5,500 nucleotides of DNA from Flavobacteriaceae bacterium (GTDB taxonomy: Bacteria > Bacteroidota > Bacteroidia > Flavobacteriales > Flavobacteriaceae), in the NCBI GenBank assembly GCA_015488935.1, contig WFMU01000487.1, positions 1 to 5,500 of the forward strand. The letters run 5' to 3'. A model generated the notes under the pieces. The model did no database searches. It was given only the letters and a program-made list of their open reading frames with translations, and was not told the origin of the DNA. The translations under genes were made by a program, and so were the position numbers. Every line of letters begins with the position of its first letter. The stretch's first letter is position 1. Positions 1-5,500 of this stretch are shown in pieces.

Positions 1-324
1 TGCAAAGGTTGCTTGTGCACCAAGTTGCGAATGATAACCATTTGAATCTTTAAAAAGAATACCACCAAGACCAACATTCGATTCTCCCGAAGTACGAGAA
101 TGGTAGCTTAAGGTTTGTAAACCAGGAGCATCATTAACTCCAGCCCATTGCTGACCATGTGATAATCTTAATTTTGCACAATTACCAATACCAGCAGCAG
201 CAGGATGCAATAAATACACATTATCCGATAAATAGTCAAAATAAATCGGAATGGTTTCTTGTGCGTTTAAGCGATTAATAAATGTTAAAGTTAATAATAG
301 AATTGTAAGTTTAAATATTTTCAT
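1..324 (-). CDS. PorP/SprF-family type IX secretion system outer-membrane protein, N-terminal part (cut by window edge)
   Basis: The first 108 residues are present and the rest lies beyond base 1. The start is ATG at 324-322. A signal peptide is clear: Lys at residues 2 and 5, a hydrophobic stretch at about 6-16, and a likely signal peptidase I site after LNA (residues 19-21), leaving a mature N-terminal Gln. The mature start has the family's hallmarks: a short IPIYFDYLSDN segment, HPAAAG near residues 36-41, and QQWAGVNDAPG soon after, followed by alternating strands expected of a beta-barrel. PorP/SprF proteins sit in the outer membrane; Flavobacterium SprF is needed for export of the adhesin SprB, and PorP has been tied to anchoring of the T9SS motor. 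The gene begins 2 bases after the stop of the upstream T9SS cargo gene, so the two are almost certainly co-transcribed and perhaps translationally coupled. I infer that it serves that cargo. The family call is firm; whether it is a dedicated SprF-type partner or a general PorP is not decided by this fragment. Confidence 0.9.
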   Translation of the reverse strand, partial: MKIFKLTILLLTLTFINRLNAQETIPIYFDYLSDNVYLLHPAAAGIGNCAKLRLSHGQQWAGVNDAPGLQTLSYHSRTSGESNVGLGGILFKDSNGYHSQLGAQATFA

Positions 325-326
325 TT

Positions 327-2141
327 TTAATTGTTTGTTCTAATTAAGCTAAAATGTCCTTTTCTAATAATGGGTTCTCCTTTGTAATTAACCATTTCAG
401 CAGTAAACCAATAATCTGTTTCTGGTGCTGGTTTATTTCTGTAAAAACCATTCCATCCCTGACCTAATGCAGGTTTAAATTGATACATTAGTTTACCATT
501 GCGGTCAAATATATAAATTTTTGCTGAGGGTTTAAAGTTTATTCCTTGAACTTTCCAAATATCGTTGATTCCATCTCCATTTGGAGAGAAAAAGTTTGAA
601 AATCCAAAGATAGAAACCATCTTTGAGCTAATACCACAGCCATGAATTTCTCGTACAAAGACTTCATGTATTCCTGGCGAAATATTAACAAAATAGGCTT
701 CGTTTTGGTATGGTCCATTTACATTATCTAGTGCATATTCGTAAATTCCAAGACCAGAAATTTCTACTTTTAAAGAAAAATTTTCTTCTACCCAATATTC
801 GTTGATAATTGTATTTGTTATTGTTGCAGGTTCTGCTGGTAATAAATGAACCGTTTTGGTTTTGGTGCATGTAAACCCAAAAATATTTGTACTTGTTGCA
901 GTAACTGTATAATCACCAGGAATAGATACACTAAGTGAGTCTGTAGTACTCAATTCCACACCATTTTCATCTGCCCACGAATAGGTATAGGTATCTAGTG
1001 GATTTAAAATTGTAAAAGTTTTAAAATCTGTGGTGTTACCAATACAAACATATTGGTCTTCAGATACATCAAATTTAGGATTTTTATTTACAATAATATC
1101 GAAAGATGTAGTTTTGTTACAGCCAACAAAATTCTTGTGCGAGATACTTACATAAACGGTTTGAATATCTACAGCTGTATTTTCAAAATTAGTTAAATTG
1201 GTAGTTACCTGTGTATTTAATGAAGGCTCTGTATAATATAAAAAATTATAATCCGCCGCATTTTCTAAATTAGCAATTTCCACTTCGTTTTGTGTAAGGT
1301 CAAATGTGCCAAAACCATCGTCATCATCATCACAAATATTAATAGGAGAGATGTTAATTAATTTAAAATTACTAAAAACATCTACAAAATTAAGTACAAT
1401 TTCATCTGAAGCAGTAGCATCGCAATTGTCTGCATCAACTTCTACGCGATATAAATCGGAAGTTATAGTATTTGAAGTAACAGTTAATGAGCTATTTGTT
1501 TCACCGAGAATTTCTACATTATTTTTAAACCATTTGTATTGGGCACTAGCTTCCATGTTTGGATGCCCTAAAGTTGTGGTAATCGTATAATCCGAATCAA
1601 TACAAATTGTTTTATCTTCGGGCAAATCAACCGTACAAACAATACTACAATCCGATTCGCCACCAACATTAGTTTGTTCAAAAGTTAAAACGCCAGATTG
1701 TTCACTAAAATTTGTAATTAGTATGAGGTAGTATTCTCCAACTTGTGCATTGTTAATAGTTAATGTTTCTATGGCACTACCAGAATAACTACAAGAAATT
1801 GTATTTGCAGCAGTTAATTGGCCATTTTGACAAGGAGTTATTGGGTCGTTAAAAGGACCGTAGCAAATATAATCAACATCAATACCAACGCCATTGGTTC
1901 CTACTTGCGAAATACTTAACGAAATATCTCCAGCAGTTTTAATTTTTAAAACACTCCATGTAGGGTTCGGTTGAGTTTGTAAACACCCATAATCAGGACC
2001 TATTTCTGCAACACCACCATTTACAACTGCATCTTGCGAACCAAAATCATTACAGAATGGTACCGCAATATCACATGCGCCTTGCGAAAAGGTAATTTTG
2101 CTAAAAAAAAGAAGTATAATAAAAAGGTAAAACTTATACAT
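327..2141 (-). CDS. Secreted multi-domain surface protein with T9SS type B (gliding-motility-associated, CHU_C) sorting domain
   Basis: This is a 604-residue exported protein. Residues 1-19 are a typical signal peptide (MYKFYLFIILLFF then KITFS, cleavage probably before Gln20). Residues 20-165 match the cysteine-containing N-terminal domain frequent in large Bacteroidota surface proteins, with PNPTW, DVDYICYGPF and YYLILITNFS motifs. Ig/PKD-like segments follow at about 168-250 and 359-434, with an Asp-rich segment (CDDDDDG, 270-276) between them. Residues 440-505 resemble a SprB-type repeat (Y-ALDN, GPYQ, SPGIHEVFVREIHGCG). The end, about 515-604, is the CHU_C/gliding-motility C-terminal domain with FFSPNGDGINDIW at 517-529; this domain directs type B T9SS export. 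Fifteen cysteines suit an extracellular, disulfide-bonded protein. I chose ATG at 2141: a longer frame exists from TTG at 2159, but that TTG lies inside the probable -7 promoter box and would add six residues in front of a normal signal peptide. It is short compared with SprB-like adhesins and no catalytic domain is visible, so adhesion or surface binding is inference. It leads an operon with the PorP/SprF gene. Confidence 0.9.
   Translation of the reverse strand: MYKFYLFIILLFFSKITFSQGACDIAVPFCNDFGSQDAVVNGGVAEIGPDYGCLQTQPNPTWSVLKIKTAGDISLSISQVGTNGVGIDVDYICYGPFNDPITPCQNGQLTAANTISCSYSGSAIETLTINNAQVGEYYLILITNFSEQSGVLTFEQTNVGGESDCSIVCTVDLPEDKTICIDSDYTITTTLGHPNMEASAQYKWFKNNVEILGETNSSLTVTSNTITSDLYRVEVDADNCDATASDEIVLNFVDVFSNFKLINISPINICDDDDDGFGTFDLTQNEVEIANLENAADYNFLYYTEPSLNTQVTTNLTNFENTAVDIQTVYVSISHKNFVGCNKTTSFDIIVNKNPKFDVSEDQYVCIGNTTDFKTFTILNPLDTYTYSWADENGVELSTTDSLSVSIPGDYTVTATSTNIFGFTCTKTKTVHLLPAEPATITNTIINEYWVEENFSLKVEISGLGIYEYALDNVNGPYQNEAYFVNISPGIHEVFVREIHGCGISSKMVSIFGFSNFFSPNGDGINDIWKVQGINFKPSAKIYIFDRNGKLMYQFKPALGQGWNGFYRNKPAPETDYWFTAEMVNYKGEPIIRKGHFSLIRTNN
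1317..1331 (-). repeat. Short GAT/GAC trinucleotide run coding for five aspartates
   Basis: Within the T9SS cargo gene, five consecutive Asp codons (GAT GAT GAT GAC GAT read on the minus strand) encode residues 271-275, inside the segment CDDDDDGFGTFDL. Asp-rich loops of this form (Cys-Asp-x-Asp-x-Asp-Gly then Phe-Asp-Leu) recur in flavobacterial surface proteins, so the run is probably a structural, perhaps calcium-binding, loop. The nearly pure codon repeat could gain or lose whole codons without changing frame. Confidence 0.6.
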
Positions 2142-2156
2142 AAAAAAAATTTGTGC

Positions 2157-2164
2157 CAAATATA
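2157..2164 (-). promoter_or_regulatory. Putative -7 promoter box of the surface-protein operon
   Basis: The minus strand reads TATATTTG, a full match to the Bacteroidota -7 consensus TAnnTTTG. It ends 15 bases before the ATG at 2141, implying a very short leader of roughly 10 bases. I see no TTG at the usual -33 spacing, so the promoter may be weak or dependent on an activator. The leader is A/T-only near the start codon and has no Shine-Dalgarno sequence, which is normal in this phylum. Confidence 0.5.
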
Positions 2165-2234
2165 CATAATAACGTTGATTATATAGAAATATTATTTAGT
2201 TAAAATTTTTAAATGATTTTGTTAAATAACCATA

Positions 2235-2261
2235 TTGCTCTTAAATACTTTTCTATTTTTG
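2235..2261 (+). promoter_or_regulatory. Putative promoter of the NifU-family gene
   Basis: A TATTTTTG at 2254-2261 matches the Bacteroidota -7 consensus TAnnTTTG exactly. A TTG at 2235-2237 could be the -33 element, but the 16-base spacer is slightly shorter than usual. The expected transcript would start a few bases after 2261 and give a leader of about 25 bases. An AAAAAGGA stretch just before the ATG at 2292 is at best a weak ribosome binding site. Confidence 0.55.
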
Positions 2262-2291
2262 CAGAGAATTAATTAAAAAGGAAAAACAGAG

Positions 2292-3179
2292 ATGTTAAAA
2301 ATTGAAAAAACGGCAACGGAAACAATAATTAAGTATGTATCTAACAGCATTTTAACAAGTGGTAGTTTTGAATACAATAATGTTGATGAAGCAGGAAATT
2401 CAAAATTAGTACAACAATTATTTCATTTACCATTTGTAAAAAAAGTATTTGTATCGGCAAATTTTATTGCAGTTGAACGTTTTAAAATTGTAGAATGGCA
2501 TGAAGTTCAAGACGAATTAAATCAAATGATAAGTTCCTATATAGATACTTATGGAAGTATTTTTACAGCCGAAGAAAAAAAGCAAAAAACGGTAATACAA
2601 GTATATGCCGAGAGTACACCAAATCCAAACGTAACCAAATTTGTAGTTAATAAATCCTTAACAAGGCAGTTAATTGAAGTAAATAGACAAGATGATTTTA
2701 CCGAAGTTCCAATAGCAAAAGAATTATTTAAATTTGATTATGTAAAAGAGTTATTTATTGCAGAAAATTATGTTTCTATAGCAAAAAACGAAGATGTAGA
2801 TTGGTTTGAAATTACAACAGAAATACGAGAATTTTTAAGAGTTTATTTACAAAATGAATCTAAAATTGTTACAAGTAATTACAAATATAAAGCAATAGAA
2901 GCACATGAAAAAGTAGCAAAAGTAAACACAAAATTAAATGCTGTTGCTAAAGAAATTATTGCTGTGTTAGACGAATATATTAGACCAGCAGTAGCCGCAG
3001 ATGGTGGAAATATTATGTTTCAGTCTTATAACGAAGCTACCAAAACGGTAGAAGTAATTTTACAAGGTGCATGTAGTGGTTGTCCATCATCAACAATAAC
3101 ATTAAAAAATGGTATCGAAGCAACATTAAAACAAGTATTGCCAAATAAAATAGAAGCCGTTGTAGCAATTAATGGATAA
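2292..3179 (+). CDS. NifU-family Fe-S cluster scaffold/carrier protein with duplicated Nfu N-terminal domain
   Basis: This 295-residue cytoplasmic protein ends in a NifU C-terminal (Nfu) domain at about 215-295. It contains DEYIRPAVAADGGNI (227-241) and the cluster-binding motif C261-S-G-C264, followed by PSSTITLKNGIE. Two such cysteines per subunit classically bind a 4Fe-4S cluster across a dimer for delivery to target apoproteins. In front are two Nfu N-terminal-like domains. The second (about 98-187) carries ESTPNPN (107-113) and KFVVN; the first (about 3-86) aligns with it through LFHLPFVKKVFVSANFIAVE versus LFKFDYVKELFIAENYVSIA but lacks the TPNPN motif. Length and double-N-domain layout fit the roughly 300-residue NifU-family proteins of Bacteroidota. 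It lacks the NifU scaffold and ferredoxin domains of nitrogen fixers, so a general cluster-carrier role is likely, not nitrogen fixation. It is monocistronic as far as seen and converges on the dciA-like gene. Confidence 0.93.
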   Translation: MLKIEKTATETIIKYVSNSILTSGSFEYNNVDEAGNSKLVQQLFHLPFVKKVFVSANFIAVERFKIVEWHEVQDELNQMISSYIDTYGSIFTAEEKKQKTVIQVYAESTPNPNVTKFVVNKSLTRQLIEVNRQDDFTEVPIAKELFKFDYVKELFIAENYVSIAKNEDVDWFEITTEIREFLRVYLQNESKIVTSNYKYKAIEAHEKVAKVNTKLNAVAKEIIAVLDEYIRPAVAADGGNIMFQSYNEATKTVEVILQGACSGCPSSTITLKNGIEATLKQVLPNKIEAVVAING

Positions 3180-3202
3180 GATTATACAAGTCTAATCTTT
3201 TT
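3178..3202 (+). terminator. Weak intrinsic terminator-like hairpin after the NifU-family gene
   Basis: AAGATTA at 3178-3184 pairs with TAATCTT at 3193-3199 (7 bp stem, 8-base loop) and runs into TTTTT at 3198-3202 on the plus strand. It starts within the NifU-family stop codon and overlaps the last codons of the convergent dciA-like gene. The stem has only one G-C pair, so it may be weak. On the minus strand no T-run follows the stem, so it would act mainly on plus-strand transcripts. Confidence 0.35.
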
Positions 3203-3484
3203 AATTAACTCTTTTTTTAAATGCGCATTGAGCATTTTAATAATTTCATCTTTTCTATAACTGTGCTCTTCTCTAATGGTAGAAGATCGCAAAGAAATAG
3301 TTAAAACACCATTATTTAATTTAATGGCAGTAGTGTATGTCCACACACCTTCGCCCATAACATGTCGCCAAGCTTCAGAAACTTGTAACTGATTTACACC
3401 TTTTTCTAGCTTGTTTTCATGTAATACTTTTTGCATTAAATCTTTTATGGTAGTAAACGTATATGTTGTATCTGATTTATCCAC
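3182..3484 (-). CDS. DUF721/DciA-like protein (putative replicative helicase-loading factor)
   Basis: This small protein of 100 residues matches the DUF721 (DciA) family in length and in conserved positions: IKDLMQKVL and NKLEKG near the N-terminus (13-29), AWRHVMGEGVWTYT (38-51), then the core LNNGVLTISLRSSTIREE (56-73) and KDEIIKMLNAHL (78-89). DciA proteins operate with the DnaB helicase during replication initiation in bacteria lacking DnaC/DnaI-type loaders; activity of this flavobacterial form is inferred. No ATG precedes the conserved region: the start is GTG at 3484-3482, since the next ATG (residue 17) would remove conserved sequence. The gene follows the recF stop by three bases and in the same frame, with the single codon CTC between TAA and GTG. 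Co-transcription with recF is therefore likely, and the GTG may rely on ribosomes finishing recF. DUF721 genes next to recF are also known in actinobacteria. Confidence 0.88.
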   Translation of the reverse strand: MDKSDTTYTFTTIKDLMQKVLHENKLEKGVNQLQVSEAWRHVMGEGVWTYTTAIKLNNGVLTISLRSSTIREEHSYRKDEIIKMLNAHLKKELIKKIRLV

Positions 3485-3487
3485 GAG

Positions 3488-4567
3488 TTACAATTTAAAC
3501 ATTTTATACGATTGTTTGGTTTTTTTTATGACTTTTTCTGTTCGTTTGGCATTGGTATCTGAAATAAAAAGTTGTCCAAAATTATCTTCATTCACTAATT
3601 GTAAAAGTTGCGTTACCCTATTTTCGTCCAATTTATCAAAAATATCATCTAAAAGTAAAATAGGTTTTATATCGGATTGCTTTCTAATAAAATCGAACTG
3701 TGCTAATTTTAAAGCGATAAGATACGATTTTTGTTGCCCTTGCGAACCATATTTTTTTATAGGATATTCACCAATTTCAAAAACCAAATCATCTTTATGA
3801 ATTCCAACCGATGTATATTGTAAAAGTTTGTCTTTATTTATATGTTGCACGAGTAAATCTAGCAAATTATTATTTTCCAATTGTGATTTGTATCGCAAAT
3901 TTACAATTTCATTTCCATTAGAAATATGCTGGTAGCGTTTTTTAAAGATAGGAATAAAATCTGCTAAAAAGTTTTTCCTCTTTTCATGAATTTTCTCACC
4001 TAAATCTGCAAGTTGTGTGTTGTAAATTTCGATATTTAAAGCATCAAAAGTATGATTAGCAGCAAAATATTTAAGCAAAGAATTTCGTTGTGATAGTACT
4101 TTTTGATATTGAATTAAATGTTGTAAATACAAAGTGTCGGACTGCGAGATAACACCATCCATAAATTTACGTCGCACATCACTACCTTCGGCAATAAGAT
4201 TATTATCTACTGGAGAAATAATAACTAATGGGATATGACCAATATGTTCCGATAGTTTTTCGTATTCTTTACCATTGCGTTTAATTACTTTTTTAGCACC
4301 ACGCTTTAAACTACAATTGATATTTTCTTGCCTGTTAGCCTTCTGATACGTACCATCAATTACAAAAAAATCGTTGTGATGTTTTATATGTTGCGATGCA
4401 ACACTATTAAAATAACCTTTGGTAAAAGATAAAAAATAGATAGCTTCTAAAACATTTGTTTTTCCAATACCATTATTACCAACAAAACAATTTATTTTGT
4501 TGTCAAAATCAAAATCTGCAGCTGCAAAATTTTTATAATTTACTAAACTTAACTTTTTAAGATACAT
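3488..4567 (-). CDS. recF: DNA replication and repair protein RecF
   Basis: RecF is an SMC-like ATPase that, with RecO and RecR, helps load RecA at single-strand gaps and stalled forks in the cytoplasm. At 359 residues it has the family's usual length. Visible motifs in order: LSLVNYKNF (6-14), typical of the RecF start; Walker A GNNGIGKT (30-37); [11 protein letters not shown] then RRKFMDG (118-138), the RecF-specific block; GIHKDDL (255-261), the counterpart of GPHRDDL; the ABC-type signature YGSQGQQKS (273-281); Walker B ILLLDD (303-308); and the D-loop DKLDENR (311-317). All catalytic positions are intact. The ATG at 4567 is preceded by an A/T-rich leader without a Shine-Dalgarno sequence. 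It is the first gene of an operon with the dciA-like gene and diverges from the TPR protein gene. The dnaA-dnaN-recF cluster of many bacteria is not visible here, as is common for recF in Bacteroidota. Confidence 0.97.
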   Translation of the reverse strand: MYLKKLSLVNYKNFAAADFDFDNKINCFVGNNGIGKTNVLEAIYFLSFTKGYFNSVASQHIKHHNDFFVIDGTYQKANRQENINCSLKRGAKKVIKRNGKEYEKLSEHIGHIPLVIISPVDNNLIAEGSDVRRKFMDGVISQSDTLYLQHLIQYQKVLSQRNSLLKYFAANHTFDALNIEIYNTQLADLGEKIHEKRKNFLADFIPIFKKRYQHISNGNEIVNLRYKSQLENNNLLDLLVQHINKDKLLQYTSVGIHKDDLVFEIGEYPIKKYGSQGQQKSYLIALKLAQFDFIRKQSDIKPILLLDDIFDKLDENRVTQLLQLVNEDNFGQLFISDTNAKRTEKVIKKTKQSYKMFKL

Positions 4568-4584
4568 TGTAGATGCAAAAAAAC

Positions 4585-4618
4585 GAAATTTACCTCATTA
4601 ATTAGGTGTTCTTTTCAA
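4585..4618 (-). promoter_or_regulatory. Tentative promoter of the recF-dciA operon
   Basis: On the minus strand TAAATTTC (4592-4585) matches seven of eight positions of TAnnTTTG. A TTG lies 23 bases upstream (4618-4616), the long end of the known spacing range. This would put the transcription start within about 15 bases of the recF ATG. It is the weakest of the promoter calls here. Confidence 0.3.
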
Positions 4619-4627
4619 GAAAAATTA

Positions 4628-4635
4628 TATTTTTG
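4628..4635 (+). promoter_or_regulatory. Putative -7 promoter box of the TPR protein gene
   Basis: TATTTTTG at 4628-4635 fits TAnnTTTG exactly and is identical to the -7 box of the NifU-family gene. No TTG stands at the -33 distance. The leader to the ATG at 4685 would be about 45 bases and shows no Shine-Dalgarno sequence (AATTTAAGTA precedes the start). Confidence 0.5.
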
Positions 4636-4684
4636 CAAACTATTCGGATAAAACGAATTGTAAAACACGTTAATAATTTAAGTA

Positions 4685-5470
4685 ATGGCAACATACAAAA
4701 AGAGAGGAAATAAAATAAGAAAACCAAAGTTAACTGACGAAGGGTATCTAGAAGATGTAAAATTTGATGGAGAATCAACAACACAAGAAGTATTTGATAC
4801 TTTAGATGAAACAGCATCGAGGTCAGAACAATGGTTAGAGAAAAATCAAAAATTAGTATATTCTATTTTAGGAGGATTTCTTTTAGTTTTATTGGCATAT
4901 TTAGCTTACGATAAATTTGTAAGCACACCCAAAGAAATTAAAGCAGCAAACCATTTAGCATATTCAAAATCTATTTTTAATAAAGCCGAAACAGCAACAG
5001 TAGATGCAGATTCTTTATATAATGTGGCATTAAATGGCGCAGATAATAAATATGGATTGTTAGAGGTTGCCAAAAAATATAGCGGAACAGATGCAGGGAA
5101 TTTGGCAAAGTATATGGCAGGTATCGCTTATATAAACAAGAAAGATTATAAAAATGCGATTAAATTATTAGGAGAATTTTCTTCGGATGATGAGTTGTTA
5201 GGTCCAATTGCTAAAGGAAAAATAGGTGATGCATTTGCAGATATTAATCAATTAGATGAAGCTTATAACTATTATAAACAAGCAGCTAGTTTAAAAGAAA
5301 ATGATTTTACATCACTATACCTATTTAAAGCAGCAAATACAGCAATGGATCTTGGAAAGTTTGATGAAGCTCAAAAAATGTTTCAAAAAATAAAAGACGA
5401 TTATCCGAATTCAGAAGAAGCAAAAAGTATTCAAATGTTTATCGATAGAGCAAAATATGCAACAAAGTAA
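4685..5470 (+). CDS. Membrane-anchored tetratricopeptide-repeat protein (YfgM-like layout)
   Basis: This 261-residue protein has a charged cytoplasmic N-terminus (about 1-55, lysine-rich at first and then acidic), one transmembrane segment at about 57-75 (LVYSILGGFLLVLLAYLAY), and a C-terminal part made of helical TPR-like repeats. Recognisable units are about 139-165 (AKYMAGIAYINKKDYKNAIKLL), 175-205 (GDAFADINQLDEAYNYYKQA) and 211-241 (FKAANTAMDLGKFDEAQKMF then KIKDDYP). No signal peptidase site follows the membrane segment, so I expect an N-in, C-out anchor with the TPRs in the periplasm. The layout resembles YfgM, an inner-membrane protein linked to the Sec translocon and periplasmic chaperones in E. 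coli, but sequence-level orthology cannot be shown here. TPRs bind proteins; the partner is unknown. In related flavobacteria this gene type commonly lies between recF and the riboflavin gene ribH, which would be just past the right edge (from memory, not seen). The family call is firm and the function open. Confidence 0.88.
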   Translation: MATYKKRGNKIRKPKLTDEGYLEDVKFDGESTTQEVFDTLDETASRSEQWLEKNQKLVYSILGGFLLVLLAYLAYDKFVSTPKEIKAANHLAYSKSIFNKAETATVDADSLYNVALNGADNKYGLLEVAKKYSGTDAGNLAKYMAGIAYINKKDYKNAIKLLGEFSSDDELLGPIAKGKIGDAFADINQLDEAYNYYKQAASLKENDFTSLYLFKAANTAMDLGKFDEAQKMFQKIKDDYPNSEEAKSIQMFIDRAKYATK

Positions 5471-5500
5471 TTAGACTTTGGCTTACTTTTTGATTTATAC

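Noticed and set aside
1306..1590. A 94-codon plus-strand open frame inside the surface-protein gene
   Set aside because: It is antisense to a well-supported coding region, its product is low-complexity and Ser-rich because of the opposing codons, and it has no promoter or family resemblance.
2165..2234. A/T-rich repeats in the divergent spacer, including two GTTAAA words and an AACGTT palindrome
   Set aside because: Such short matches are expected by chance in DNA this rich in A and T; no operator could be supported.
3411..3800. A 129-codon plus-strand open frame across the recF/dciA junction
   Set aside because: It is antisense to two conserved genes and its Cys/Ser/Phe-rich product looks like a reverse-strand shadow.
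4602..4817. A 71-codon minus-strand open frame over the recF/TPR spacer and the start of the TPR gene
   Set aside because: Its Leu-rich product arises from the complement of the TPR gene and covers the putative promoter; no independent support.
5471..5500. A possible TTG (5478-5480) followed by TA-rich bases at the right edge, which might be a promoter for the next gene
   Set aside because: The window ends before a full -7 box or a start codon can be seen.

Overview
The window reads as ordinary core chromosome of a Bacteroidota bacterium, most likely a member of the Flavobacteriaceae. The evidence is visibly AT-rich DNA, promoter -7 boxes of the TAnnTTTG type, little or no Shine-Dalgarno sequence, a type IX secretion system (T9SS) cargo with a gliding-motility-type C-terminal domain next to a PorP/SprF-family gene, a NifU-family protein with a duplicated Nfu N-terminal domain, and a recF plus DUF721/DciA pair. 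Genus cannot be fixed from the sequence alone.

Layout. Positions 1-2141 (minus strand) form a surface-protein operon: a large secreted multi-domain protein with a type B T9SS sorting domain, followed after 2 bases by a PorP/SprF-family outer-membrane protein cut off by the left edge. Positions 2142-2291 are a divergent intergenic region with a -7 box on each strand. A NifU-family Fe-S protein (2292-3179, plus) converges on a DciA-like gene with only 2 bases between the stop codons. The DciA-like gene and recF (3182-4567, minus) form a second operon of DNA replication/repair genes. A second divergent spacer (4568-4684) leads to a membrane-anchored TPR protein (4685-5470, plus). The last 30 bases hold no supported gene.

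How the genes fit together. The cargo/PorP pair fits the known pattern in which a SprF-like protein is encoded beside the T9SS type B substrate whose export it helps. RecF and the DciA-like protein share a transcript and plausibly a replication-linked role. The NifU-family protein and the TPR protein are housekeeping neighbours with no obvious functional link to the rest. No RNA gene, insertion sequence, CRISPR array or prophage is visible.

No previously undescribed system could be supported. The points most worth checking are the specific cargo/PorP pairing, the in-frame one-codon spacing between recF and the GTG-started dciA-like gene, the diverged first copy of the Nfu domain, and the nearly touching convergent genes at 3180.
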